NCBI GenBank assembly: GCA_028554755.1
Contig: JAPTOF010000006.1
Span: 2,350,501-2,414,500 of the forward strand
Direction: 5' to 3'
Length of the DNA: 64,000 nt
Source: Cordia subcordata
Taxonomy: Eukaryota > Streptophyta > Magnoliopsida > Boraginales > Cordiaceae
The first letter of the stretch is position 1. Each line of letters opens with the position of its first letter. The notes under the pieces were generated by a model, which ran no database searches, was not told where the DNA came from, and saw only the letters and a program-made list of their open reading frames with translations. The position numbers were made by a program, and so were the translations under genes. Positions 49,276 through 63,100 of this stretch are shown piece after piece.

Positions 49276-51226
49276 AGAAGAGGAATGCTGAATGTGAATG
49301 CTGATGTTAATTTTCCATTGCTTAGTGGAGAAGTTGATGTTTTGGCCTCCGCATGGACATCTTTAATTTCCTTAAATATTTCTTCTGGGTTCTCATTGGA
49401 AACAAGACTTTGGCCGGCTTCAACTTTCGAAGTCTTCCTCTAGTCAACGGGTTGATGCCTGTCACGACCACCGACAGTTTGTGCATAAAAGTTGTCCAAC
49501 TTGTCATTGCAACCTGGCCTCCCTGTGTTTGCGGAAAATATTTTCTTGGATTTTTCTTTTAAAATTTTTCAAGAAATAATTCATCCGTAAAGAATAATGT
49601 TTTGTTAACAAAAACCTTTAGTTAGAAATAAAATTCTTTTTTGGTAACCTATTATTTAATAACCACTTTATCTAAAAACTTAATATTATAAAGATGATAT
49701 TAATGTATTTATTTATTTGTAATAACACACCCCTCATGTACAGGTAGGATTTCTTCTTGAGCCTTGCACGTGGATAATTTTAATTGTATTAAATTCGTAG
49801 TAGTAAGTTAACCTGAGAGCATTTGATGTATAAGCACTGATACCATATTAAATTATTATCTCATCTAAAAATTTAAACTTGTAAAGAGAATATTGTAGTA
49901 TTAACACCTAAGAAAAAGAAACACTTTTAAACCATGATAACTCTTTTTCTTTTTCTTACACCTCCTAGTCCAGACCCCCAACCTGAACCCCTTTAAAGAA
50001 TAAAAAAATTTAAAAGTTTTAAAAGTTAAAAAATTTAAAAAATTACCCCAGTTCAACCACCCGAACAGCCAAACTAAGGCTCCTTTATCTTTTAGAAAAA
50101 AAAAATTTGTTTAGTTTTTATTTGTTTAATTTTTAATTTTTTGATTGTTGGTTAGGTTGTAAGGTGGATCTCAAAAGAGATGAAAGATCTCCTCCAAGCC
50201 TTAGTTATATATTTTCATCAAATACAGCTTTCTACCAAATTCTATATGCATATTTGAATCGAGTTAATTTTTAATTTAAATCATATATTTCTAATAGTAA
50301 AATGATTTGTCTTTACACAAATTTCTTATTGAAAATATTTTCAAGTGTGGCAATCAAAAATCAAAAAATATTTTTCATATATAATAACCAAACATTAAAA
50401 AATAATTTATTTTTCACTAACACATTTTGTTATTTTCTAGCAAACAAACGAAAAGAATTCGAATTTTCAGGGGTAAACTAAAAGAATGCTTTCCAATTTG
50501 ATTTCGTTGGACTCGGACAAAAACAAACAAAAGAATATTTGTTTTTCATTAATAATACTTTAGGTAAAAAGCACCATCGCTTATGCTTTTACTTTGTAAA
50601 AATGAAGCTGGAAGGATTATATTGTCATCAGTTACGCCAAATGAGGCAAATATGACGTCCTCAATGTAGTTTTAAGTCATATCATATGGAGTTGCTGACT
50701 CTCCACTCGGCACACCAATTTTCACCATTATATATATATATATATATGTATTTATGTATGTATATACATATATGTATATATATGTGTGTGTATATGTATA
50801 AGTATGTATATATATATATATATATTATCATATATCCATTTAATCTTTATTTTTTACATATAACAAATTTATTTCTACTATATAAAACAATTGCCATACA
50901 ATTAGATACACTTGCTCATCTCTCACATTAATCTCCAATTGATCTCTATATATAGCGCCCTCTCTATGTCCAAAATCATTTTTGTTGGTATCAACACATG
51001 CATAAGAAAAGGGTAGTATAAACTATAACATTGTAAACAAACTCTTTATTCAATTAATACTTCACTCTTGGAACATGATCACATACATCACATGGTACGT
51101 AGTTCATAATTGAGCAGTTGCATATTACTAAGACACACACATAACGCAAGAGAGATGCTTAATAATTCACATGTAAAGGTGCCATTACTCCTAGATAGAC
51201 GTGCATCATAATCCACGTATGCTCCT
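49276..51226. other. Intergenic region between the LTP-like paralogues
   Basis: No gene is supported. A long TA/GTA-type microsatellite lies at about 50729-50826. The 3' flanks of the paralogues (about 47820-47960 and 51040-51200) share phrases such as 'ctttattcaat..act..cttttggagcatgat', consistent with tandem duplication. Confidence 0.5.
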
Positions 51227-51776
51227 TCATGGCGGAGTGGTAATACCTGAAAAAATAAACATATCAAAGTAATAATCAGTAAAAATGCATAAATCAAGCA
51301 CATGATTAACTAATTAATTTAGTACACGCGAGAAAGGAATAGGTAAATACGTATTAAGACTATAATTCTGTATCATTATATCATTGAACTTGCAAAATTT
51401 TAATGTTACCAGAGAATCTAAAATCACGAGACTTACTGCCACATTTGAAGTTTCGAGGGACTGGCCTGCCACAGGCTTGGATTTCTCTGATGGCGCGTTG
51501 AACACCAATCAAGGCAGCCAATTTAGGAGTAACAGAAGGGCATACACATTCAACATGAGCCTCCCTGACTTTTTGGCAGCAATCAGCAGAGGGTTTTTGT
51601 CCAAAGATAACAGGCCTGCAAGAGTTAACCAGAAGCCTCTTCTCTTCTTTGCATTGGCTTGGACTTAGATTACCGTACGCCATTGGAATACTTATTACCA
51701 AAAGACTTATTGCTAGCATGGCCAGCAAAGGCAGCGTGCCAAACCATAAGCTTACTCTTGTTCCTGACCTCATCAT
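51227..51776 (-). CDS. 8-Cys lipid-transfer/protease-inhibitor-like protein 2
   Basis: Exon 1 51776-51437, exon 2 51246-51227; 119 aa, the same exon lengths as paralogue 1. Signal peptide 'LPLLAMLAISLLVISIPMAYG' region (~residues 13-32), then the same eight-cysteine frame (SQCKEEKRLLVNSC..CC..VECVC..C..C). The C-terminus is 'SITTPP'. The donor gtaagt is canonical and the intron is only 190 bp, against 803 bp in paralogue 1. Its TATA box is immediately next to an inserted 575-bp element. An extracellular lipid-binding or inhibitor role is inferred from the fold; ligand unknown. Confidence 0.88.
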
Positions 51777-51850
51777 CACTCTTTTATTCTTTAACTCTCT
51801 CTACCTTGTTTTAATTTGCACTTGACAATAACACGCATGTTGTGCCTACA

Positions 51851-51857
51851 TTTATAA
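51851..51857 (-). promoter_or_regulatory. TATA box of LTP-like gene 2
   Basis: TTATAAA on the minus strand, about 75 bp upstream of the start codon. A transposon end lies only 4 bp further upstream. Confidence 0.55.
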
Positions 51858-51861
51858 GAGG

Positions 51862-52436
51862 TAGGGGTGAGCATTCAATTTTACCAAATAAAAACCAAAA
51901 TTGAATTTTAATAACCGATTTTTTGAAATTTTAAAAATAATTAACCAAAAACAGATCAAACTATATTAATAACCGAATTTTTTCAGTTTGGGTTTGGTTA
52001 TTAACCGAATTTTCAAAGAAAAAATCACTAATTATTAAAACTAATCAAAATAACTAAATTCCTTCATAAATATAACAATCAAATTCTAATATCCATTTTT
52101 TTCTCCTTTTTTTAGTCCTTCAAGAATTTCAATACCCGTTATCACAATTCACATTATGTATATAAGAGCGACACAAACTTATAAATATATATGAATGAAA
52201 ACTCAAAAAATAGTAATTAACTAAAAATTTTAAAATAAAAATAGTTATTCAGTTATTTAGTTATTAGACGAATTTGTGCAAAAATAACTGAAATTGAACC
52301 GGCCCCCCGCCCTCCCCCCCCAACTTTTTTTTCCCCCTATTTTGATAACTGAAACTAAGTTGAATATAATTGAGCCAAATTTTGTATTTTAATTAAATTT
52401 AATTTGATTATTATAACCAAATGATGCTCACCTCTA
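51862..52436. mobile_element. 'GGGGTGAGCA' inverted-repeat element at the LTP2 promoter
   Basis: Terminal inverted repeats 'taggggtgagcattca' and '..tgatgctcacctcta' enclose about 575 bp of AT-rich sequence with repeated 'aaccgaatttt' and 'aaccaaa' motifs in both orientations, so the interior also folds back. No coding capacity. Target duplication unclear. It separates the LTP2 TATA box from all upstream sequence. Confidence 0.65.
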
Positions 52437-54537
52437 TTAGGAAAAAAAAAAAGATGAGTTAAATATATTCTACAAAGACTCCTTCCCAAGTTTACTTGTC
52501 ATCTGATCAATGAATTGACGCTTGTCGTGTGCAATTCATGGTTTTATACGATCCTTCCCAATGGCGGGGCCATTCTTTAATTTGTGGAAATCTACTTGTC
52601 ATCAACCACTCAATTGTCGGATGTAAAAGATGATGTATAAAATATATAATTTAAATTTTAAATTAAAAAATTAGAATTAAATAGGAGAGGACCTACGTCC
52701 TACAAAACAAGGTTTTTTGTCTGACTTGATTGGAATCAATTAGATTTGGAGATAATAATAAGAAAAGGGAAAGTATTGTTGCTTTACGTAATTTCTAGAT
52801 GCGGCTTGAAATTTACAAAAATTGAAAATAATGGTGACATGATGATAAAAAAAGGAATCATTATCATTAGTTATCTTAAATTGACGATCTCAGGACAAAA
52901 AAGAAATGATAGCAGATTATTACATCTTTCTTGGATTAGATAAAATTATCAGAAATTTATTACAAAAGCTTATGCATAAATATTCTTTGATTGGATTTGA
53001 TTGGAAATAAAAGATAATAGCACTATTAAATATAAATACAAGTTGACTGGTTATCCATAATGAACGAAAGAGTCAGAGAGAAAAACAAAAACATAAGTAT
53101 AATAGACATTATAAACTAATAGAACGAATTGAATTAGACCAAATCTTGATATCTTCTCTTATACAAGTCATCAAACCCAAACAAATGCAAGTTGAGGGAT
53201 GAAAGAAGGGAATTGATGTTAGTTATAGTATTATAAAGAGATTTAATAATTATAAAACTATTAATATATAATTATAATAAAATAATACAAATAATTTATA
53301 ATATTTGAGATCTATCATTTATAACGTTATAAGAAGATACCAATTCTTTTAATTACCACATATCTTGCAGAAGCCTAGCTAGTGGAACTCATTACATGCA
53401 TTTACGAACTTTAAATCCAGCCAACTACTCTACTACTTACCCTCTGGGTATATAGATGCAACGATCTTGTGTGTGACCTTGTTTTGACTTCCGTAGGATC
53501 CCTACGTAGACCAACCTAACGAATTAAATATATATATTTTAAGAAAGGCTAAAGGTCGAATTTAACATACATATAGTAAAAGTTAATATCTAAAATATTC
53601 ACACACTAATAGTAAAAAATATATTATTTAACCACTAAGTCTTTGATAATTAAATAATTTGCCGTGTCCATTGACTTTACGATTGATCTAAATAACCCAT
53701 GCACGTTAACGTCTTGAGGATGATGGGGGGATGAGATGGAATAATTGAAGGCCACAGCGTAACGTAACTTTTGTTCGACTTTTAACGACTTGACCTAGCC
53801 AGCTACTTCTCAACCCATCAACCTCAACACATTTTTTTCTTGCTTCTACACATAGATATCACATGGTAAGATTCACCTCAGATTTCAAGTTAATTTAATT
53901 TATTTAGACTTGATACTTATAGTTGGCTCCACCATATCACTTGGTCAAAATTCAATATCTAAATTTCACATTTTAAGTATAGCGACTACTATGATACGAG
54001 ACTGTCAAATTCTAAATTTTTTTTCAGATGCTTGAAGTTAGAATATGCACAGTGGTAATTTTAATTAATTATTTTTCCTAAACGAACTCTCAAAGGCTTA
54101 ATTAACAAATTTTCTCGTCTATTTTTTTCGTCGTCTTGTACTGGGTCTTCCACCTTAGGGCATGATAAATCTTTTGCCATATGCTTATTTTCTGAACAAA
54201 GTGCATAATATGATAATAGAATTAGTAAGTTGCTTTCTCCACCATCAACAATTACACACACACCGAGAGATGTAATCAACTGATTGGCTACAATAGCAAA
54301 ATACATCTCTAGTCTAGCTACTTGTTGAAGGACTTCTTTCGTTTCCTATAGCTACAAACTATATGTGTTTTCCTCCATGCCAAAAAGGGGAAACCATTTA
54401 TGGAAGAGCAAGAAGAAAAGATCATTAATTCACTGGGATTATATTGGTGATCTCTATTAATGGCGTCCTATTGTCGTATCCTAACTCTATTTACTTGAAA
54501 AATATGAGGAATTTTGCTAATTAGAGTTGATATATCT
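52437..54537. other. Intergenic region between LTP2 and PME
   Basis: No gene or repeat is supported. A minus-strand ORF at 54061-54306 shows no family features. Confidence 0.5.
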
Positions 54538-56549
54538 TCAGGTAGATGACAGCTCCATTGTGGCAGGAGGAAGCAACCATTTGGAACCCTCTATGAAGCC
54601 AAGAGTGATGAAAGGATTAGCGTCTGCATCACTTAGCTTCTTTACAAAATTAACCCGACCATCCATGTTTGATCCTGGTCCTTTACAATTATATTCTCCA
54701 AAAAATACCGTCCTGTGTGATGATGTTACCATGGTTAGATTACCATAAACAAGACAAAAATGTAATCAATTAATCTATACAGTTATTTTCATAATATCAT
54801 GCATAGATTCAATCTATATGCATGAGGGCTGTCTAGTAAGAGAAAACTTTTGACAATTGTGGACCTAAATTTGTTAATGTTATCACGTGTTTGAGTAATC
54901 TAGCTAGCAATGTTTTTGCTGGCCAGAAAGAAAGAGCCAGAGATATTTCCTTTTCTAGTCTTTGAAAGTTGTGACAACTTTAGGAAAAAGTTAGCTAAAT
55001 TTCGAATGAACAAGCGATGTGAAAAATCAATATCATTTCACTTTACAAACTTCTTGATGCCTTCACCATGATGAGTCCCCATCAAAAGGAGATGATACTG
55101 TTGCTTTATGCAGTACTTTCACATCCAAGTATGCACATGTGACACATTTTTCGTGCTTAACTAATAAAATACAAAATCACTTTTTTATCCATAAGATAAG
55201 GATGGGACACCAAGCTGATAATACTTGTTTATTTATGTAACTATAAAAGCGAAAATAGTTGAATATATGAACCTGGATGGTGAATTACTATGACGTCTCA
55301 TTCGTAGCCTAAAAGATGAAGAAAAAGAAACGAAGAAAGTAAAAGATATTCTTTTCTTACTTGTCATTATTGGGCTGAAAGTTATCAGACCATCCTTCAG
55401 GTTTGACAACGTCGCTCATCTGTGTGTAGGCGAACACCACCCTGGTGTAAGCCCTCCAGGCCCTCCCAAGGACAGCATTGCCTCTTGTGCCAGTTATCGT
55501 GGAATGCACAAACGAGTAGCCAGTATCAGAAGATTCGCTTTCTCTTGCCTGTGCTGTGATCATGGCCATTCTATCTCCAGGGATAACATGTAGCTCAGTG
55601 GTCTGCATTGACCCAAAAAAAAAAAAAATGTAATAATTTCATTATAACAAGTGTATGATTTAAGTTTTCTTTGTAATGTTATAATATTTAGGTCTAATTA
55701 ATTAATTAGCATATTGTCTCACCAAATAAAGAGACTTTCCGTTGCCAAAAATAAAATCAACAGTGCCTTCAATGTAGCAGTCCTTAAAAAAATGCTTTCC
55801 TTTGTCATCACAAACGGTGTCTTGAAACCCATAGAGTTTGCAGTTATAGAGTGAAGCCTTTTCTCCACTTATTCTGAGGGACACTGCCTGTGCCCCTGGC
55901 CTTTTGCCGTCTGGTCTTGGCGCTGAATTCTATTACCGAAAGTGTAGAAAAAATTGTGAAACACGTTAATGATCAAACATGAATGCACAAAGACTCAATG
56001 CAATCTGAGTGAAAAGAAAAATGGCTTCTCGCTACATATATTACATACCACAATAATGATATTGACAGCGCTAAAATAATCAGATTCAACAATCAAGGTG
56101 GCGCTGTCCACCGTGCCATACTGAGCTGCTGTGCCATCAAAAACCAAAGTTGGCATGTTGTTAGGGTCTCCATAGAATGTGATGAAAGGCTTCGTCCTCT
56201 CAATCTTGATTTTCTCAGTAAAGTTTCCACCCCCAAGCGATACAATAACGCGGTTAGTGTTCCCATCCGGAATGCTCTTGATGGCATCAGATACAGTCTT
56301 AAAATCACCGCTCCCATCGCTCATAACCTTAATAACTTTGGCGCAGCCCTCTGCAGTCTCCAGGGCTGGGTCCAATGTGCCCTTTCGAACCGAGATGGGT
56401 GGAACATTGCTTTGAAACCAAGTATCTACTTGAGCCTTGTCAGCTGGAATAGGTATTGTATCATCACAAACTGCAATATTGGGGATGATGAATAGAGAAA
56501 AGGTCACCATAAGCGCTTCCATGACAAAATAAGTGTTCCAAGTCGCCAT
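54538..56549 (-). CDS. Pectin methylesterase, secreted, without pro-domain
   Basis: Exons 56549-56049, 55929-55723, 55602-55361 and 54712-54538; 374 aa. It removes methyl groups from cell-wall homogalacturonan. An N-terminal signal peptide (to about residue 28, before '[10 protein letters not shown]') leads into the catalytic domain, with no N-terminal PMEI domain (type II PME). Family blocks: '[13 protein letters not shown]', 'GGGNFTEKI', '[17 protein letters not shown]', 'YGFQDT' (Asp204), '[10 protein letters not shown]' (Asp225) and 'LGRAWR' (Arg283), which supply the catalytic aspartates and the arginine. The start '[23 protein letters not shown]' resembles the PPME1/pollen-type clade. 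Complete and undamaged. The exon 3/4 junction splits a Lys codon. Confidence 0.95.
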
Positions 56550-56605
56550 TCTTTATGGACTTTATGTTGAGCATATTGAAATGTCAGTAAACGATATATA
56601 TGTGC

Positions 56606-56614
56606 GTATATATA
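56606..56614 (-). promoter_or_regulatory. TATA box of the pectin methylesterase
   Basis: TATATATAC on the minus strand, about 57 bp upstream of the start codon; predicted transcription start near 56578. Confidence 0.6.
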
Positions 56615-56616
56615 GC

Positions 56617-57032
56617 TTGGTTTAATATATAATGCCTATGAAAGTTGAAACTAGAGACAAGAGATAGAGCTAAAGATACGTAGTTTGAGTGAGAGCTGGT
56701 TGGTCGAGTAGAGCCGCTTCAAAATAGGCCTTTATTGGTACGTAGACACAGAAAATATAACATTAGCCAGGAGCACATAATGAATTTCTGTCTTAATTTG
56801 CTATGTGACAATAATTGTAAATAATGATCAGGAGAGTTTTTGGAATGGACATCAATTAATAACGCTAAATTGATTTGGATCTTGTAACATTCTTATATTA
56901 TGACATAGATTCAATAGTGATAAATTACGAGTGATGAAGAAGACATTATCATCATGGGCTTGTTGTCTCTCTGAAAAGAATAAGAATCTATGGCACTGAT
57001 CTCTTGTCCTGAGCATCTTAGCATAACAAAGA

Positions 57033-57063
<31 letters not shown>

Positions 57064-60000
57064 CTAACTAGTGTGACATTCGTGCGATACACGCGGAGTG
57101 ACATATGTGATTGAATATATTAAAATTACAGAGTTTTTGCATATAACTAAATAGTTACTGAAACAATTATATACTGTGGAATTAATAAAACAATGATGAT
57201 ATATACAGAGAAAGGGCATAATATTAATTAAATTAAAATATTTAATACATGAATGAAACTAAATAAATGTTAGAAAATAAAAAATGACATAAGAATGGCC
57301 ATATTTAATTAACTGATAAGTAATTATGAAAAGCTTGTCATATAGAGCGTTACTTGACAGCACGAAATTACAACTTATTTTGCTTTATTATATAGTATAA
57401 ATATTATGTATGTAACACGCTTATTTGAAATCTTTAAATCTGAATATTTAGGATCTCAAATAAGCATATAATTAACAAACCCAGGATAAATAAATGCACA
57501 ATATAATGAAGGACATGACTGCTGTGATGCATCGCCAATTTAATTTTCTCATAAGATTTTTCTTTTTTTCTTTTTAATTTCTTCTTTTTGACAAGAAGTA
57601 GAATTTTATTGACAAGCCAAAAGCTTAGCCAACTCATACTCGATCCTTCACGTTTGATGCTACTGTAGATGATTCAAAATGCATGCATCTTATATTGATC
57701 TCACTATTCTAGATCTACCATATCTTTCTAAGAAGGGACAGGTTCTTGTTGAAAATATTCCAAAATTCTCTTCCATTTTTAGTGCATGTTTTAGGTGCTA
57801 TCTAATTTATGCAGCCAAAAAATTCCATTCAAAATTTCTTCCAATAAATGATTCTACGCACTGGCAATTTAATTTTTCGTGGTTTTAGTCGGTCCTAATG
57901 TGTCTGGCTTAATGATTATTGTGATATAATTAATTTCAAAGTTAATTTAATGTAGTCCGTTTGGTAAATTTCACATCATAAGAAGAATAATGCGTTGTTC
58001 TGCTAAATTTGGGTGCGTTCGTCATTAATTAATATAATGGCTGTTCCTAGACAACTTCTCATTTTTGCGTAACTTGTTTAATTGTTCCTTTCAATTAAAA
58101 AATAAATAAATAAATAAAGAAGGTTTGTGTTGGTTGTCGTGCTAGTCCTTCAACTTTCATCTCTGATGCGTTGGTTCAAGTACAACCACAAGATCTTCTA
58201 TCAAACCCGGGTCAGAAGTAAACGTCAGTTTGACTAAAATTTTTTACCTCTTATTCAATATAATTTACATTACTTCTCATAATAAGAATTTGAGAATTTA
58301 TCTATGAAAAGTTAAAATATTTTATTTAAATATAAACAAAAATTATGTATATAATAATACTCCTTTATTTGTATGCCTTCCAGAAATTACAGATATCGAC
58401 CTTGTCGAACATTTCAAGACCATCTAGTTATTCAACTATTCGTGAAAAAGTTGGTGATTCGAAGGTGTTGACAAAGTAGTCCCCAAGAATGCATCCCTGC
58501 GTATGTCTCCCAATTTCCCAAAAAGAAACTTAAGACAATGCATCGCAAATCATCCTAAAAGTCGCTTTTGGAGTACCATGTGACAATTACCAACTCCACT
58601 ATTTCCCCAACCCTTGTTTCCTCTTGATTGTAATTATTCATTGAAAATTGAACGATAAACTTATAATATTTTATTACATTGATGATATGATCGACTACAT
58701 GTCACAAGCATAGGCTTTTTTTGGCCTAATATTAGACACTTAAAAGTAATTCTTATAAGTTTTAAAAAATGATTGGCAGCACTTATTAAATGCTTATAAT
58801 TTCGTAAAAGAAAATTAGTAAAATAAATTTCTATTTTGAGTGTTTATATGTATCAAAATAAGCACCGCTTAAAACTCTCTAAAAATTGAAACTAACTAAT
58901 TGTTTAATTTATTTTGAACGGATGTCTAGGTACAAATTAAAGTAAAAAAGACTGAAAAATCAAAACCTCCCATTAAAGCTTTAAAACTTTAAAATTTTAT
59001 TTTTACATCATGTTAAAAGTTTTCTCCCTCCAAAAAAAAATACTATATGTTAAATATTTAATATTATTTTTAAAACAACTAAAGTTAATCACAAGACTAT
59101 TCCAAGTTGTATCACTAAACAATTAAAATTTCGTGGTTAACCAACCAAAACCATAGACGACTCCTGCAACTCTATAGCATAAAAACACTATGGATGAGAT
59201 TAAACAGCTCTAATCTAATTTATCACGCATAAAATTGGAACGTTGACCACATTACCGATATAGATTAAGCATTAATTTCTGCTCTAATTACCAATTCACG
59301 TCTTTTTACATAGGTTTGAAAATTGTTCAAGACAAGTAAGTATCTGTGAATTCTGTGGCCAAATTCGAATGAAATCGTTTAGCCCCCCTATTAGCTTGTT
59401 AATTTCCCTTTTAAACTTCAAGAAACCATCAATACAAACATTTCCGCTATATGCACGCCGACTGCTGTATCTTCTCAACAAGTAAGTGGGGTTAATCTAA
59501 TAATTCTAAACGCTCACTTTTTATCTTAACTTATTAATAATAATTCACAACTTATACTTGCACATGACATTATGAATTTATCTCTTTTCACGACATATTA
59601 ATTTTTTTTAAAGAGACAAAACCTAATTAAGTAAGGATTATTTTAGGATAAGAGACTCAAGCTGCCAAGAAACTCCGTATTTGAAAGATCCTCAAGCTGT
59701 CAAGAAGCTCCGTATTTGGAAGATCCTGTAGTTGGTGAGTGTCCAAGGAAAGATCAAGACCATAATTTTACCAATTGATCTGTACACTTGTTTGTTTAAG
59801 AGAAAAAAAAAAAAATCCTTATGCATAATGCATTTGGACATGAATAAAAATAATTAACCCTTTATTTTTAATAGCACTAAATCGTTGAAACAATATCAGA
59901 CGCACCTTCTTGTAATTTTCAGAGGCATACTTCCATATATTCTTCGGCGTAATTTCCCTCCTCTCTCTCTCCCCACACCAACTCCACGACCATTTAAATC

Positions 60001-60128
60001 AAAGCCTTCATTTAGTAAGCAGCCATAGCCATCTCAAAATTATCTTAAATAAACAATCAATTAAGCCCACCTCTTTTTTGCTTCTAACAACGTTAAAACA
60101 AATAAAAAGAAAAGAAAAAACCAAGACG
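56617..60128. other. Intergenic region between PME and metacaspase
   Basis: No gene is supported. A (TA)n tract lies at about 57037-57062. A 30-bp phrase ('caagctgccaagaaactccgtatttg') is repeated in tandem at about 59668-59720. The last 200 bp, with a CT-rich stretch near 59958-59972 and 'atttaaat' near 59992, are probably the metacaspase promoter and leader. Confidence 0.5.
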
Positions 60129-63100
60129 ATGTTGATGCTGGTGAACTGTTCATATTGTCACACAACGTTGCAGCTGCCACCGGGGGCCAAGACCATTCGC
60201 TGCGCTGTTTGCCATGCCGTCACCCGCATCGCTGACCCACGCACCACCCCACCACCACCACCTTCTTCTTCTTCAACTTTTAACAATTACTACCACCACC
60301 CTCCGGCACCGGCACCGGCACCTTCCCCTTACAATCATGCGCCGTCGGGTCAACCCCCCTCCGTCCACGGCCGCAAGAGGGCGGTGATCTGTGGTATATC
60401 TTACAAGAACTCAAGGAACGAGCTCAAAGGTTGCGTTAATGATGCTAAGTGCATGAGGTTCTTGCTCATCAACCGCTTCAATTTCCCTCCTGACTCCATT
60501 CTCATGCTTACCGGTAAACATAAACTTTCTCTTCCTTCTCGCCCGCCTTTCTTTTTTCTTTATTTATTTTTGCCTCACTGTTGGATCTGCTGTATTAATG
60601 TCACGACACCCCGCAAATAAGATTGTCTAGCTTTGCTTATTTTTAAGTTGTTTATAAGCAATTGATACTTATAAGCAGTTTTTTTGTGCTTACGAGCAAA
60701 TGAGGAATAAGCAAAAAATCGTTTGGACAAAATGTGCTTTTAGACTGTTGACATGTTTAGCAAATATGTTCTGATAAGCAGTATTGCTTATTAAAATGAT
60801 TAAACGGGATCTTTGATTGACAATGTTGCAAAACAAAATTGGATTTTAAAGTGTGCAAATGTCTTATTATTTGATCAACTCCTATTGCTTATAAGCAGTT
60901 TTAAAAAAAAAAAAAGTTAGGAGGGTTGGTGCCTTCTTTTGATTGCTTAGAAGCGCTTTTTACTTGTATTTGCCTATTTTATTTTTCTGCTTATAAGGAT
61001 GTTTGATCAGCTCATAAGCAATGTCAAACACCCTCCAATGGACTGAATTTAAGAGAACAATTACTTAAAAACACCTCATTTACAACGGCTTTTGCTTATT
61101 GGACATTTTGTTAGGACCGGACAGCTCCTTGATAAAGAACTTGTCGCCAATAGCAATTATTAGACATTACTAGATTCTTGACCAGAATGCCGTAAGCTCA
61201 ATCATTCGAGTTAAAATTCTCAATTGCTATAGGTATTCTATGTTTAGGAAAATTTCAAGCATCATATTGAATTCTTTATTGTTGAGTAGCTAAGTGATAC
61301 GCTGAATAGAACTGCTATGAGTTAAATTTATACGCTGAAAAGAACTGCCATGAGTTAAATTTACTGGTCTAAATAAAGTTATAATTTATTCTCATATTAT
61401 GTCTTACATTTACATGGTGGAAGGCCAATAATGAGTGGATTCAACATTTCAAACTAGATTTTTTAAGCTCAGACATGTTTCTTTATGTTTGGATAATTTC
61501 CCTGTGTTTTATTCTTACAAGATAACTATAGGCTTCTGATTAGTACATGACAACAACTCCATTGTGGATGGGGCTGCAAATTAATGAACATCAATTTCTT
61601 ATTTTTGACATTTTGTTCCGCCTTTTCCTGAAATTCCAATTAGGCAACTGCCAAATGGAAAGTTAGCTAAGTTTAATGACTTCAAAAGAATATGCAGGAG
61701 AAAGCATGCTTATTGCTATTAGCGAATAAATAGATGACAAAGGCACGTAGTGCGAATCTAACTGTAGCATTTCAACAGCTTCAAGAGTTGGTTGCTTCTT
61801 GGATGATCCCATCTCTCCAGATCAGTAAATTCTGCAATCTTTACTTATGATCTTGGAAAAGTTTCCGGCAGTAGGGGCTTTTGAAAAGACAATTTGAAAG
61901 ATGGACACCTCGTTGGCCCTTCAAAGTCTACCTGAGATTCCCCAGAAACTGCTCTTAAATTTCTAACTCATCATTAAAGGAATTGATTCCATCTTGGAGT
62001 TCTATAATACAGTTCATTACGCATTGAGTTGTCGAACAGATCGAATATGCTGAATGATATATTAAAATCTTAAATGATAGCGTCAAGTAGAAAAATTGTT
62101 GTTATTTCTCATTGGAAGGGAATCTGTACAGTTTTCATGTTGACTAACATACACCTCTGAAGAAAAGTTGATTAGGGAATCCTCCAGTAAAGTTACAATG
62201 AAAACAATAACAACAGTAATGAGAATAAGACTGGGGCCTTTTGCCGGAATGTGCCGGCCTCCTGGGAAATGCTCCTCAGTCTGCACATCAGGAACATCTC
62301 TGTTCACCTGCTGCTTTGATTTTGTATATGAACACATCTGAAATGAAAATGGTGAAAGAGTGATTCTAATTAAATTAGATTTCAACCATAAACATCAAAA
62401 TTTTTTTAAGTACTTCCCATGGGTTTTAATTGAAGTAGATTTCCTACCATAAACAGTGACACCCCTTGTGTGCTTATTTTTTTTAAGTACTTCCCATGGG
62501 ATTTAATTGAAGGAGATTTCCTACCATAAACAGTGATGTCCCTTGTGTGCTTATTCTTTTGGGACTATGTCATTGGCCTTATCTTGTCTAATCTCTTTCA
62601 TACTCTGGAAGTGACTTCTCAGAGGAAGAAACGGATCCATTCAGAATTCCAACGAAACATAACATAAGAATGGCGATGTATTGGCTCGTGCAAGGTTGCC
62701 AGCCAGGAGACTCCCTTGTATTTCATTTTTCTGGCCATGGTTCACAGCAGAGGAATTACACCGGAGATGAGGTTGATGGATATGATGAAACACTTTGTCC
62801 CTTGGATTTTGAAACTCAAGGAATGATTGTGGATGATGAAATTAACGCTACAATTGTTAGGCCAATTCCTCGTGGAGCTAAGCTTCATGCAATAATAGAT
62901 GCTTGCCACAGTGGCACTATGCTTGATTTGCCATTTCTTTGTAGAATGGACAGGTTTGTCATTTTTTTCTTTTTACTTTTGGTGTATAAACTCAATTGAT
63001 ATCAGATTTTTCATCCAATTGATATCTATCCCTTCTCACTTTTACAAGTGTGTTTTAAATACTTCAATGAAATGCAGAAATGGACGGTATGCATGGGAGG

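Noticed and set aside
57679..57888. Short plus-strand ORF near a transposon-like stretch
   Set aside because: 69 codons, no recognisable domain, no splice partners; likely chance.
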